Assembly: GCF_003668565.1 (NCBI RefSeq)
Contig: NZ_RCWJ01000004.1
Coordinates: forward strand, 248,001 to 312,000
DNA length: 64,000 nucleotides
Direction: 5' to 3'
DNA from: Mycetocola zhadangensis
GTDB taxonomy: Bacteria > Actinomycetota > Actinomycetes > Actinomycetales > Microbacteriaceae
The notes beneath the pieces were generated by a model, which saw only the letters and a program-made list of their open reading frames with translations, was not told where the DNA came from and ran no database searches. Both the position numbers and the translations under genes were made by a program. Positions within the stretch are counted from its first letter, which is position 1. Each line of letters opens with the position of its first letter. Of this stretch, positions 24,971 to 33,521 are shown piece after piece.

Positions 24971-25618
24971 ATGAGCAGTCCGGAGTCACCGATTCGACTG
25001 GCGATCGTCGACGACCACAAGATGCTCCTCGGGGCACTCACCGAGTGGATCCGTGGAGCGGCCGACGACATCACCATGGTCGCCGCAGTCGCCACCTGGC
25101 CCGAACTTCTCACCCACAGCGAGTTCCCTGTCGACGTCGTTCTGCTCGACCTCGACCTCAAAGACAACATCCCCGTTTCCCTCAAGCTGTCGACGCTGAA
25201 GACCACCGGCGTGAAGACCGTGCTCATGAGCACTTACTCTGACCCGGCCGTCGTGCGCGAGGCTCTCGCCTCCGGCGCACTCGGCTACCTGGTCAAGACC
25301 GAGGACCCCTCGATGATCGTCGAGGCCATCCGTTCGGCCATGATCGGTGAGTCGTTCATCTCGCACGAACTGGACATCGCCCTCAACGCCAACAAGAGCG
25401 GATCGCCGAAGCTCAGCGCCCAGGAACGCCGCGTCATGGCACTGTACGCCGCGGGCGAACCGGTGAAGAGCGTCGCGTACGAGCTCGGAATCTCCGAGGA
25501 GACGGCGAAGAGCTACCTCAAGCGCATCCGCGAAAAGTACCGCGCGTCAGGCTTCGATGTGGGAACCAAGGTTGCGCTCCGCAAGCGCGCGATCCTCGAC
25601 GGCATCATCCTCGACTGA
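24971..25618 (+). CDS. LuxR-family response regulator
   Basis: 215 residues. The receiver domain has IVDDHKMLL, the phosphoacceptor Asp60 in VVLLDLDL, the conserved Thr/Ser in LMSTYS and Lys in GYLVKTED. The LuxR-type helix-turn-helix is at about 145-200 (LSAQERRVMALYAAGEPVKSVAYELGISEETAKSYLKRI). GGGGGAA precedes the ATG by a few bases. It is the output of the two-component unit. Its last 72 bp overlap the convergent MFS gene. Confidence 0.93.
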   Translation: MSSPESPIRLAIVDDHKMLLGALTEWIRGAADDITMVAAVATWPELLTHSEFPVDVVLLDLDLKDNIPVSLKLSTLKTTGVKTVLMSTYSDPAVVREALASGALGYLVKTEDPSMIVEAIRSAMIGESFISHELDIALNANKSGSPKLSAQERRVMALYAAGEPVKSVAYELGISEETAKSYLKRIREKYRASGFDVGTKVALRKRAILDGIILD

Positions 25619-26860
25619 GTCGACCTCGGCGGTCGTCGACCGCCCCTGCTTGCGCTCCAGGTGGAAGCTGGCCACGGCGATGCCGATTCCTGCGACAGTG
25701 AGCAGGACACCCACCCAGATCGGCGCCAGATAACCCGCGCCCGACGCGATGACAACGCCGCCAAGTGCAGCGCCGAACGCGTTGCCGATGTTAAGCGCCG
25801 AGTGGTTGAGCGCCGCGGCGATCGACTGGCTGTCCCCGGCCACATCCATCAGCCTGGTTTGAATGGTCGGCCCGATGCCCTGTGCGGCGAACCCGACCGC
25901 GAAGACGAAGACGAAGAGCAGCGGCAGCGAGTGAGCGCTGAGCGCGAGGCCAATCAGCAGCGCAAGCATGAGCGCGAAGAACAACAGAAGTGTTCTCGTC
26001 ACACTCCGATCGGCGAGGTGCCCCGCGACGAAGTTGCCTACGGTCATTCCGACGCCGATGGTGACGAGGACCCACGGCACCAGTTGTTCCGGCGCTCCGC
26101 TCACCTCCGTGACGATCGGCGCGATGTAGCTGTACATGGCGAAGAAACCACCGAAACCGATCGATCCGATGGCCAACGCGAACCAGACCTGGCTCGAGGA
26201 GAACACGCGCAGTTCACGGCGCAGGGTCTGGCCCGGTTCGCCCCGCTGGTCGGGGACCGCGAAGAAGATCGCCACTGTGGAGAGCGCGAACAGGGCTGCG
26301 ACGATGAGGTAGGCAGCCCGCCAGCCGAGACCCTGGCCCACCCAGGTTGCGAAAGGCACACCGATCACGTTCGCGACGGTCAGTCCCGACATGACGAGAG
26401 CGACACCGCGGGCGCGTTTACTCGGCCCGAGGAGCCTGGCGCCCACCAGTGCGGCAATCCCGAAGTATGCGCCGTGCGGAATTGCGGCGACAAAGCGGGA
26501 CAGCAGGACAAGCTCGAAGCTCGGCAACACGGCTGTCGCCAGAGTGGCGAGAGTGAACGCTGCGCCGAGCCAGGTCAGGACCTTGCGCCGTGAGAAACGT
26601 GCGACCATGCCGGCGATCGTCGGCGCGCCGACCACAACGCCGAGCGCATATGCCGTGATCAGCCACCCGGCCTGGGCGTTCGCTGCTTCAGGTGAGCGAG
26701 CGAAAAGCTCAGGGAGCAGATCACTCGCAATGTTGGGCAGCAGCCCCATGGCGACGAATTCGGTTGTACCGATGCCGAACGCGCCGATGGCGAGGGCGAG
26801 CATGGCAAGACGAACGCGGGTCGGCGACAGCTGCGTCGACCCGTCGGGGGAAGTGGGCAT
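25547..26860 (-). CDS. MFS transporter, DHA1 family
   Basis: 437 residues with 12 predicted membrane helices. The N-terminus is typical of AraJ/PucP-like drug or sugar-efflux carriers (LAIGAFGIGTTEFVAMGLLPNIA), with the motif-A loop FSRRKVL after helix 2. The C-terminal 40-residue cytosolic tail is acidic and is encoded antisense to the response regulator gene. The start at 26860 follows TACACT with a 6-nt spacer. Substrate unknown. Confidence 0.9.
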   Translation of the reverse strand: MPTSPDGSTQLSPTRVRLAMLALAIGAFGIGTTEFVAMGLLPNIASDLLPELFARSPEAANAQAGWLITAYALGVVVGAPTIAGMVARFSRRKVLTWLGAAFTLATLATAVLPSFELVLLSRFVAAIPHGAYFGIAALVGARLLGPSKRARGVALVMSGLTVANVIGVPFATWVGQGLGWRAAYLIVAALFALSTVAIFFAVPDQRGEPGQTLRRELRVFSSSQVWFALAIGSIGFGGFFAMYSYIAPIVTEVSGAPEQLVPWVLVTIGVGMTVGNFVAGHLADRSVTRTLLLFFALMLALLIGLALSAHSLPLLFVFVFAVGFAAQGIGPTIQTRLMDVAGDSQSIAAALNHSALNIGNAFGAALGGVVIASGAGYLAPIWVGVLLTVAGIGIAVASFHLERKQGRSTTAEVDSVEDDAVEDRALAERNLGSHIEA

Positions 26861-26866
26861 TCAGGA

Positions 26867-26872
26867 AGTGTA
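26867..26872 (-). promoter_or_regulatory. -10 hexamer TACACT of the MFS gene
   Basis: It ends 6 nt before the ATG at 26860, giving the MFS gene its own promoter within the 28-nt gap after the thiamine-binding gene. Confidence 0.5.
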
Positions 26873-26888
26873 CGTGAGGCAGGCGCCG

Positions 26889-27197
26889 TTATTGAATCGA
26901 TCTAAGGGCTTCATTCAGCCGGTCAACTTTGCCGGTGATCTCACCGGTGTGCCCCGGGCGGATGTCTGCCTTCAGCACAAGGGAAACGCGCGGACCGAAC
27001 GCGCCGACGGCATCCGTCGCTCGACGAATCACGTCGAAGACCTCGTCCCACTCCCCTTCGATCGTGGTGAACATCGAGTCCGTCGAGTTGGGCAGGCCCG
27101 ATTCACGCACGATTTTCACGGCGGCGGCGACCGCATCGTGTACGGAAGCGTCGGGGTTCGACCCGCCTGACGGTGCGACGCTGAAAGCAACAAGCAT
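26889..27197 (-). CDS. Thiamine-binding protein (YkoF/MTH1187 family)
   Basis: 102 residues, ferredoxin-like fold of the family once called DUF77 (MLVAFSVAPSG at the N-terminus, STDSMFTTIEGEWDEVFDVI in the middle). Members bind thiamine or a precursor in the cytosol. A GAGGAG ribosome site precedes the ATG. It starts 2 nt after the stop of the GT87 gene, so the two are co-transcribed, although a functional link is not evident. No TPP riboswitch is seen. Confidence 0.87.
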   Translation of the reverse strand: MLVAFSVAPSGGSNPDASVHDAVAAAVKIVRESGLPNSTDSMFTTIEGEWDEVFDVIRRATDAVGAFGPRVSLVLKADIRPGHTGEITGKVDRLNEALRSIQ

Positions 27198-27199
27198 GA

Positions 27200-28495
27200 C
27201 TACTCCTCGGTGTGTTGTTCGGTTCCCGGCGCCATCGTAACCCCGCTCGGTGACGAAGAGTCCGAGCCGAGCGCCGCTGGCCGCCGGTGAGCCGTGAGCA
27301 CCGCGTGCAGCGCCCAGCCCAGCAACACCACGTAGCCGAGGTTTCGCGCGGTGAGGACGGCGACCAGGACCGGGTCAGCCGCGAGCAGCCGGAAGTAGAG
27401 GTACGGGTAAACGAGATGGGTCAGGGCGGCCAGCCCCAGGGCAATGGCTGCTGGGACGGTGTAGCCGCGCCCACGCCAGACGATACCGAGCACGATGGGC
27501 GCGATCAGCCAGGTCAGAAACTGCGGCGAGCCAACCTTATGGAACAGCTGCAGCGTGACGACAAGCGCAAGAAGAAGGGGAGGCAGGACCCGCACGACTG
27601 GCGCGCCAAGCCGCACGGCCCGCGCTCCGATCAACGCCGTCGCGGTGACAGCGAGCGCGAGCAGCGGCGTCATGATCGCGGCCACCGTGTCGACGTTCGG
27701 ACCGGCGACCTGGAAGGTCAGGATGTCGGTGCTGTAGTAGATGGAGCTCGACTCGACACCGGCAGCGGCGAGCCAGAGGTACGGCGTCGCCACCGGGGCT
27801 TCGATCTGCAGGCCTCGACCGGTCTGCTCGGTGACAAAACTCAGCAGGTGCGCTCCCCCACCCGCTCCCATCGCGACCGCGGCGAGAACCACGCTCGTGA
27901 CAACCCCCGCTACACACACCGTCCACCGCCGCGTCGACGCCAGCAGCAGACCGCCGATCAGCGCGGCCGGCCACACCTTGATCCAGGTTGCGAGAGCGAG
28001 CAGCGTTCCCCCGATTCGCGGATGCTGCGCCACAAGCAGCAGGGCAACAATCGCGAGCGGCACCGTGATCGCGTCTATTCTCGCAACGGCGATCGGGCCA
28101 AGGGCTGCGGTGAAGGCGATCCACCACCACGCGGAAGCTCGGCGACGCGGCGAGGTTCCTCTGCCGAGCAGCACAGCGAGGGCCATCGCTGAAAGCAGGG
28201 CGACGAGCACAAGCCAGGTGACGCCGTAGTTGTCTGGACCGGCAACCATCGCGGCGAACAGGGGAAGCAGCGCGGCGATCGGGTACACCCACGGTTCGCT
28301 GAGCCCCGGAACCCCGTCGTCTCCGAGCGCCTGCAGGACCCACGGCCGGTAAACCAGTGTGACGTCACCGAGCGGCAAGCCGAGCGCCAACTCACCGATC
28401 CCGGTGCCTGGCATGCCAAGGCAGATCCAGCCGAGCAGAAAGTGCACGGCAACAAACGCACCCCACACCCCGATCGACCTGTTCACCGCACTCAT
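27200..28495 (-). CDS. Glycosyltransferase family 87 (DUF2029) membrane protein
   Basis: About 431 residues with ten or more membrane helices. It resembles polyprenyl-phosphate-mannose-dependent alpha-(1,2)-mannosyltransferases of actinobacteria (GT-C fold): an acidic residue after the first helix, the LALATWIKVWPAALIGGLLLA segment and LFHKVGSPQFLTWL. It probably adds sugars to lipoglycans on the outer face of the membrane. The ATG at 28495 is chosen; the upstream extension is Arg/Ala-rich and unlikely. Confidence 0.82.
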   Translation of the reverse strand: MSAVNRSIGVWGAFVAVHFLLGWICLGMPGTGIGELALGLPLGDVTLVYRPWVLQALGDDGVPGLSEPWVYPIAALLPLFAAMVAGPDNYGVTWLVLVALLSAMALAVLLGRGTSPRRRASAWWWIAFTAALGPIAVARIDAITVPLAIVALLLVAQHPRIGGTLLALATWIKVWPAALIGGLLLASTRRWTVCVAGVVTSVVLAAVAMGAGGGAHLLSFVTEQTGRGLQIEAPVATPYLWLAAAGVESSSIYYSTDILTFQVAGPNVDTVAAIMTPLLALAVTATALIGARAVRLGAPVVRVLPPLLLALVVTLQLFHKVGSPQFLTWLIAPIVLGIVWRGRGYTVPAAIALGLAALTHLVYPYLYFRLLAADPVLVAVLTARNLGYVVLLGWALHAVLTAHRRPAALGSDSSSPSGVTMAPGTEQHTEE

Positions 28496-28591
28496 CCTAG
28501 GGGCGTTGCCTGCGCTTCGCTGCGCGCGACTGGACCGTGCCAGCTCGCGTGCCACGTGGCATCCGTTCGCGAATTCGCCAGGACCGTCGCC

Positions 28592-30085
28592 CTAGTAACC
28601 GGAGAAGTAGTCGATGTGCACCCGGCGCACTCCGAGTCGACGGAGCACAGGCTTAATAGCGTCGACCAGCGCGGGCGGGCCGGACAGCCAGGCCGAACGC
28701 GAGGCCACGTCCGGCACGATCTCGACCAGTCGATCGCGGTCAAGCCGCCCCGGCCCGGAGTAGACAACGCCTGGCGGCAACATCGGGGGCGGCTCCGGCG
28801 CGATCACCCGAACGTTCACGCCGGCGAGGTTGACGCCGTCGAGGAGCGCAAGCTCGGCGGTGTTGGCGACAGCGAAAACCAGGACGATATCCCGGCGCTG
28901 TGAGTCGATCGCCGCGAGCTGGCTGAGAAACGGAGTGATGCCGATCCCAGCGGCGATCAGCAGCAGCGGTCGCGACGTGCTCGACGGCAACACGAACTCA
29001 CCCCAGACTCCCGTAGCCACAACCCGCGCACCGGGCTCGAGTGCGCCGAGTGCCGTTTTGAAGCTGCTGTCACTGTCCCGGTACGCCACGGTCACCAGGT
29101 TCGACGCTGGCGCCGATGCGATGCTGAACATCCTGCGCTGCCCGCGGGCGTCCTGGCGCTGGTGCGGCACCTGCAGCTCGAGGTACTGCCCGGCCTCAAA
29201 CCGCAGGGGCGCAGCCGGCCGGAAGCTCACCTCAACGATCGACGGTGTGACGCGTCGACGTGACAACAACTCCAAACGGATGCCACGCCGCTGGCTCACA
29301 GCGAACGCCAGCAGGTTTCCGACGATAAGGGCGAGCTCCGGTGTCGAGTAGATCGGCCCGAACGAGTACGGCACAGCGAACAGCACACCGACGATCGTGG
29401 CCTCGGTGAACTGCTGCCAGCGCCGCGGTGGAAGGGTGAGCGGTTCGCTCAGCATAAAGCCGGCCAGGAACAGCACGGGATACGACGTGAACGGCGTGGC
29501 CAGGGCGGCGCCGATCGACATGCCTGCACCGAGCAGTGTGACCACGAGAACCGCGACACTGACCACTACGAAGACACCGGCCACCGCCAGGCGGCGCGTG
29601 CGATACAGCACGAGGACGGCGGCGATCAGCACGAACGGCAGCAGGTACTGGCTGCCCACCCACCACCAGGTCACTCCGAGGCCGCTCACCCCGACCACGA
29701 CAGCGCCGAACGCCGCCGGGTTGAAAATGTGCTTGCCGCGCACGGCCACAACGTACTTCGACACCGTGGCGACGAGCGCCGCAATCGCCGTCGCACCCAG
29801 TTCGGCTGGCTCGAGGCTCGGCCGGAAGAGGAAAAACAGCAGCAGCCCGGTGATCAGCGCCGACTCACCATTCGGAACCACCCGGAACAGCCGCGCAACG
29901 CCGAGGTTCGACAGGTAGCTCACACCGACGGCTCCCACCAGGCCGGCCAGCAACTCGAGTGGCGAGAAGAACAACAGCCCAATCGCGCTGAGCACCATGC
30001 TCACCGCGGCGAGCAGGGTGAGCAGCAGGAGCACAAGCCTGTACATGGTGATGCGGCCGAGCGCCGTATCGAGCGCGCGCTTCAT
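28592..30085 (-). CDS. RnfD/NqrB-like membrane domain fused to ferredoxin-NADP reductase domain
   Basis: 497 residues. Residues 1 to about 265 hold about eight to ten membrane helices like RnfD/NqrB (GESALITGLLLFFLF, KHIFNPAAFGAVVVG). Residues about 275-497 are an FNR module: FAD site RRMFSIASAP, NAD site LLIAAGIGITPF and a C-terminal aromatic residue. It would pass electrons from NAD(P)H through FAD across the membrane. I do not see an SGA(S/T) flavinylation motif in the membrane part. It overlaps apbE by 4 bp and the FMN-lipoprotein gene is next upstream, so the three form one electron-transfer unit. Confidence 0.88.
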   Translation of the reverse strand: MKRALDTALGRITMYRLVLLLLTLLAAVSMVLSAIGLLFFSPLELLAGLVGAVGVSYLSNLGVARLFRVVPNGESALITGLLLFFLFRPSLEPAELGATAIAALVATVSKYVVAVRGKHIFNPAAFGAVVVGVSGLGVTWWWVGSQYLLPFVLIAAVLVLYRTRRLAVAGVFVVVSVAVLVVTLLGAGMSIGAALATPFTSYPVLFLAGFMLSEPLTLPPRRWQQFTEATIVGVLFAVPYSFGPIYSTPELALIVGNLLAFAVSQRRGIRLELLSRRRVTPSIVEVSFRPAAPLRFEAGQYLELQVPHQRQDARGQRRMFSIASAPASNLVTVAYRDSDSSFKTALGALEPGARVVATGVWGEFVLPSSTSRPLLLIAAGIGITPFLSQLAAIDSQRRDIVLVFAVANTAELALLDGVNLAGVNVRVIAPEPPPMLPPGVVYSGPGRLDRDRLVEIVPDVASRSAWLSGPPALVDAIKPVLRRLGVRRVHIDYFSGY

Positions 30086-30966
30086 CGGAACAGCTCGGCA
30101 GCGAAGCCGGCTGAGTACTCGACCGAGCCATCGGTGAACATGCGTAGCCCTTGAATCGGCAGCGCGGCGCTGAGCTCCGATGGAGTCGTGAAAAACAGCG
30201 CTGTCGCTGCGCCGTCTGCCGTTGCCGCGTCAGCTGCGGTTGCCCAGGTCGCGGAAACCGAACGCGTTGGCTGCCCGGTGCGGCCGTCGATCACGTGGTG
30301 CAACCCGTTCGACCACACCCGCCGGTTTGTCGCCGACGCGCACAGTGCTCCGCCACCGAGCGTCAGCACACCGATGGCGAGCGCCGGATCGAACGGGTGC
30401 TCAAGTGCCACCCGGATCGGCTCACCGCTGTGCACCAGGTCGCCAGAGGCATCGACCGTGAACGCGGTGTGCCCTGCGGAGTGGAGGAGTTCTGCGACCC
30501 GGTCGACGAGGTAGCCCTTGCCAGCGGCGCCGATGTCGATGGACACGGGTCGAGTGGTGGTGAGGCGCGTGCCGACCAGCAGCGCAACCTCGTCCCACAC
30601 CGGTGCGGGGCTCGGAATGCCGCGCTGTGTGAACGAATAGTTCGCGTCGTAACCGAGCGCATCCAGTCGCCCGCCGACGAACGGCGAGACAGCGCCATCT
30701 GTGACGTCGTGAAGCCGGCGGTAAAGCGCAAAAATCGCCGGAGCATCCGCCCCCAAATCGAAAGTCCCGGAGGAACGCGCGACATCTGCGACGAGCGAGT
30801 CGGGTCGAAACCGGGACCAGGTTCTGTCGAAATCGTCGATGAGATCCGCGATTCCGACACGAAGTGTGGATGAAAGCGGATCTGCGGTGTCGATCTGCCA
30901 GCGGGTTCCGATCGCGTCGAACATGAGAGTCGTCGCGTTCGGTGAGGCGTCGACGTTAGTCGGCAT
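30082..30966 (-). CDS. apbE: FAD:protein FMN transferase
   Basis: About 294 residues, ApbE family. It transfers FMN from FAD to a Thr or Ser of a target protein with Mg2+. Visible are FDAIGTRWQI at the N-terminus, TDGAVSPFVGGRLDALGYD, the SIDIGAAGKGYLVDRV motif, SGDLVHSGEPIRVAL, and the metal-site segment ATAADAATADGAATALF. The ATG at 30966 overlaps the end of the FMN-lipoprotein gene by 11 bp. Its substrate is almost certainly that lipoprotein. No clear signal peptide is seen. Confidence 0.92.
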   Translation of the reverse strand: MPTNVDASPNATTLMFDAIGTRWQIDTADPLSSTLRVGIADLIDDFDRTWSRFRPDSLVADVARSSGTFDLGADAPAIFALYRRLHDVTDGAVSPFVGGRLDALGYDANYSFTQRGIPSPAPVWDEVALLVGTRLTTTRPVSIDIGAAGKGYLVDRVAELLHSAGHTAFTVDASGDLVHSGEPIRVALEHPFDPALAIGVLTLGGGALCASATNRRVWSNGLHHVIDGRTGQPTRSVSATWATAADAATADGAATALFFTTPSELSAALPIQGLRMFTDGSVEYSAGFAAELFR

Positions 30967-31393
30967 CGGCCTTGATCTGGTCGATCGCGTCGTTGAATCC
31001 GCCGCTGGTGAGCGAGGAGCCGGCGACCTTGGACACGTTGAGCGAGTCGATGGGCTGCCCGACCACCTCTGCGGAGATGTTCTCGATGAACTCACCCTGG
31101 AACTTCTTCGCGTTTGGCGTACTGCCGCTTCCTGTGACGTCCACGGCGGTCACGACATTGTCGGCGAGTGTGAGCGTCACGGTGACCGACTCGGCTCCGC
31201 CTGGCGACTGGTAATCACCGGTGGCCGTGTATTCGCCGTCGGTGTACTCGGCACCGGACTCGGGTGCCGGCGCAGCGTCCTGGGTGTCGGCGTCGCCCGA
31301 CGGCGCGGTCGAACTCGAACAGCCGGCGAGCCCGCCGATCACGGCCAGCCCGGCAAGAGCGACTGCGGCGTTCTGTCGTGAACGAATGTGCAT
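30956..31393 (-). CDS. FMN-binding-domain lipoprotein
   Basis: 145 residues. A lipoprotein signal peptide ends in the lipobox LAGC (Cys25). After a Ser/Ala/Asp-rich linker comes an FMN_bind domain (YTDGEYTATGDYQSPGG, VTVTLTLADNVVTAVDVTG, NAKKFQGEF), with the probable ApbE target GSSLTSGGF near the C-terminus. It is exported and membrane anchored, and would carry a covalently bound FMN as the external electron carrier of the cassette. A GGGAG ribosome site precedes the ATG. Confidence 0.9.
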   Translation of the reverse strand: MHIRSRQNAAVALAGLAVIGGLAGCSSSTAPSGDADTQDAAPAPESGAEYTDGEYTATGDYQSPGGAESVTVTLTLADNVVTAVDVTGSGSTPNAKKFQGEFIENISAEVVGQPIDSLNVSKVAGSSLTSGGFNDAIDQIKADAD

Positions 31394-31503
31394 GGCGGTT
31401 CTCCCGTCGGAAGCGATTGGTTGAAGCTGAAACCAAACCTAGCGTGCTCGGTTTGTCGGTGAGCTATCGCCTGGCTGGGATGTTGCTGTGAGCTAAAACC
31501 GGC

Positions 31504-32343
31504 TCAGTCCACACGCACCTCAAGCACCCGACGCACGGCATCCGGCAGGGCTTCGGCAATGTCGAGCGCGACGATCGGTCCGCCGCGGGACGCGAGCGTC
31601 GCGGCGGTCGCGTGCAGGATCTGAGCGGATGCGGCGAGCCTCGCGAGCACACCGGACTCGAAAACGTCGTCGGCGTGCGTCGCCACGAGCGCGCCCAGCA
31701 CTCCCCCGAGCACATCGCCAGCCCCGGCGGTTGCTGTCCACGGCGGCGCTCCGGTCACGGCGAACCGTGCACCGAGCGGTTCGGCGATGAACGTCGTGCT
31801 TCCCTTGAGCAGAACGGTGACCCTGAGCAGGTCCGCTGCCCTGCTGGCCCACACCGACGGGGTCGTCGCTATGGTCTCGGCGGACACCCTCTCCCCGGCA
31901 GCGGCGAGCATGCGCGACAGCTCCCGATAGTGCGGCGTCACGATCACACCGGCGCGGGGCGCGGCTGCCACCATCTCGAGCGCACCACCGTCGGCAACAA
32001 CCGGTTCGTCCGACGCCAGCGCGTCGGCGAAGAGTGTGCCGAGCAGCCCGAGGTCGCTCGAGTCGGTGCCTGACCCGATCAGCCACGCCTGCACACGCCC
32101 CGGCAGGGTGACGACCTCGGGCCGCCTGGCCAGAACGAGGTCTGTGGCATCGCCGAGGTACCGGATCATCCCGAGCCCCGTTCGCGCGGCTCCCTCAACG
32201 CCGAGCACCCCGGCACCGGGGTATTCGGCCGAGCCTGTAACAATGCCAAGCACGCCACGACTGTATTTGTCATCTCTTTCGGTGGGCACGGCGACGTACG
32301 CTGCTGCATCCCGCTCGCCCCACGGCATCCATTCGCTTGCCAT
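31504..32343 (-). CDS. nnrD: ADP-dependent NAD(P)H-hydrate dehydratase
   Basis: 279 residues, ribokinase-like fold (YjeF C-terminal domain). The conserved segments KYSRGVLGIVTGSAEYPGA, VVADGGAL, VTPHYRELSRML and TATAGAGDVLGGVLGAL are all present. It repairs hydrated, damaged NAD(P)H using ADP. The NnrE epimerase is often fused or adjacent; here it is absent. A TATCGT hexamer lies 6 nt before the ATG. Confidence 0.92.
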   Translation of the reverse strand: MASEWMPWGERDAAAYVAVPTERDDKYSRGVLGIVTGSAEYPGAGVLGVEGAARTGLGMIRYLGDATDLVLARRPEVVTLPGRVQAWLIGSGTDSSDLGLLGTLFADALASDEPVVADGGALEMVAAAPRAGVIVTPHYRELSRMLAAAGERVSAETIATTPSVWASRAADLLRVTVLLKGSTTFIAEPLGARFAVTGAPPWTATAGAGDVLGGVLGALVATHADDVFESGVLARLAASAQILHATAATLASRGGPIVALDIAEALPDAVRRVLEVRVD

Positions 32344-32349
32344 ATCTTC

Positions 32350-32355
32350 ACGATA
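32350..32355 (-). promoter_or_regulatory. -10 hexamer TATCGT of nnrD
   Basis: It ends 6 nt before the ATG at 32343, in the divergent gap with the Old Yellow Enzyme gene. Confidence 0.5.
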
Positions 32356-32420
32356 AAGGCAGGTGGGATAAATTGAACAGCTGTAGCGTGCCGAACCGCT
32401 CGCCGCTCTGAAGGAGATCG

Positions 32421-33521
32421 ATGCCTGCCCTGTTCGAACCGCTCACCCTGGGAAACCTCACACTGCGCAACCGGATCTGGATCGCACCAATGTGCCAGTA
32501 CTCGGTCGAGAAGCGCGACGGAGTGCCGACCGACTGGCACCTCGTACATCTGGGCCAGTTCGCGATCGGCGGCGCCGGACTCATTCTGGCCGAGGCGACA
32601 GCGGTCAGCCCCGATGGGCGGATCACCGACCGCGACACTGGCATTTGGACGGATGAACAAGCGGATGCCTGGGCTCCGGTCGTTCGCTTCGTTCAGTCCC
32701 AGGGCGCAGCGGCCGGTATCCAACTCGGACACGCCGGACGCAAGGCATCCACATTCGCCCCGTGGGGCAGCGACGGACGGCGCGGAACCGTTCCTCCTGT
32801 CGAGGGAGGGTGGCAGACCGTCGCACCGACGAACCAGCCGTTTGACGGGTTCGCCGCCCCGCGCGCTCTCGACGATGCAGGCATTGACGGTGTTGTGGCC
32901 GACTTTGCCGCTGCCGCTCGCCGCGCGGTCTCCGCCGGCTTCGACGTGATCGAGGTCCACGCGGCGCACGGGTACCTGCTGCACCAGTTCCTCAGCCCGC
33001 TCGTCAATACCCGCACCGACAGCTACGGCGGTTCGCTCGAGAACCGTGCCCGCCTGCTGTTGCGTGTCGTTCGCGCCGTGCGGGATAACGCGGCCGACGC
33101 CGTGATCTTCGTCCGGTTCTCGGCTACCGACTGGGCGCCCGGCGGCTGGGACGAGGCACAGACCGCGACCGTCGCGCGCTGGGCAGTCGACGCCGGAGCG
33201 GACTTCTTTGACATCTCGAGCGGAGGCGCGATCGCTGGGGTGCACATCCCGCTCGAACCCGGATATCAGGTGCCGTTCGCCGCATCGGTGAAGAACGCCG
33301 CAGGGGTTCGCGTCGGCGCGGTCGGACTGGTCACCGATCCGGCGCACGCCGAGGAGATTGTGGCATCAGGGCAGGCCGACGCCGTCCTGATCGGCCGCGA
33401 GGCCCTACGCGACCCGCACTTTGCGTTGCGCGCCGCCGCCGAGCTTGGTGCAGAGATCGACTACCTGCCCGGGCAGTACGAGCGTGCTCCGTACCCGTCG
33501 CCGACGGGAGTCAGCCTCTAA
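32421..33521 (+). CDS. NADH:flavin oxidoreductase, Old Yellow Enzyme (YqjM-like)
   Basis: 366 residues, FMN TIM barrel. It begins ALFEPLTLGNLTLRNRIWIAPMCQYS with the Cys typical of thermophilic-like/YqjM OYEs, then QLGHAGRKAS, the substrate-binding HAAHGYLLHQFLSP (two His) and NTRTDSYGGSLENRARLL. It reduces activated C=C bonds with NAD(P)H. AAGGAG precedes the ATG. The last 4 bp overlap the convergent CNNM gene. Confidence 0.94.
   Translation: MPALFEPLTLGNLTLRNRIWIAPMCQYSVEKRDGVPTDWHLVHLGQFAIGGAGLILAEATAVSPDGRITDRDTGIWTDEQADAWAPVVRFVQSQGAAAGIQLGHAGRKASTFAPWGSDGRRGTVPPVEGGWQTVAPTNQPFDGFAAPRALDDAGIDGVVADFAAAARRAVSAGFDVIEVHAAHGYLLHQFLSPLVNTRTDSYGGSLENRARLLLRVVRAVRDNAADAVIFVRFSATDWAPGGWDEAQTATVARWAVDAGADFFDISSGGAIAGVHIPLEPGYQVPFAASVKNAAGVRVGAVGLVTDPAHAEEIVASGQADAVLIGREALRDPHFALRAAAELGAEIDYLPGQYERAPYPSPTGVSL

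Noticed and set aside
31394-31503. Imperfectly spaced repeats (CAAACC/GGTTTG and TTGGTT/AACCAA) above the FMN-lipoprotein gene
   Set aside because: Short arms in an AT-richer promoter stretch; could be chance, and no regulator gene is adjacent.
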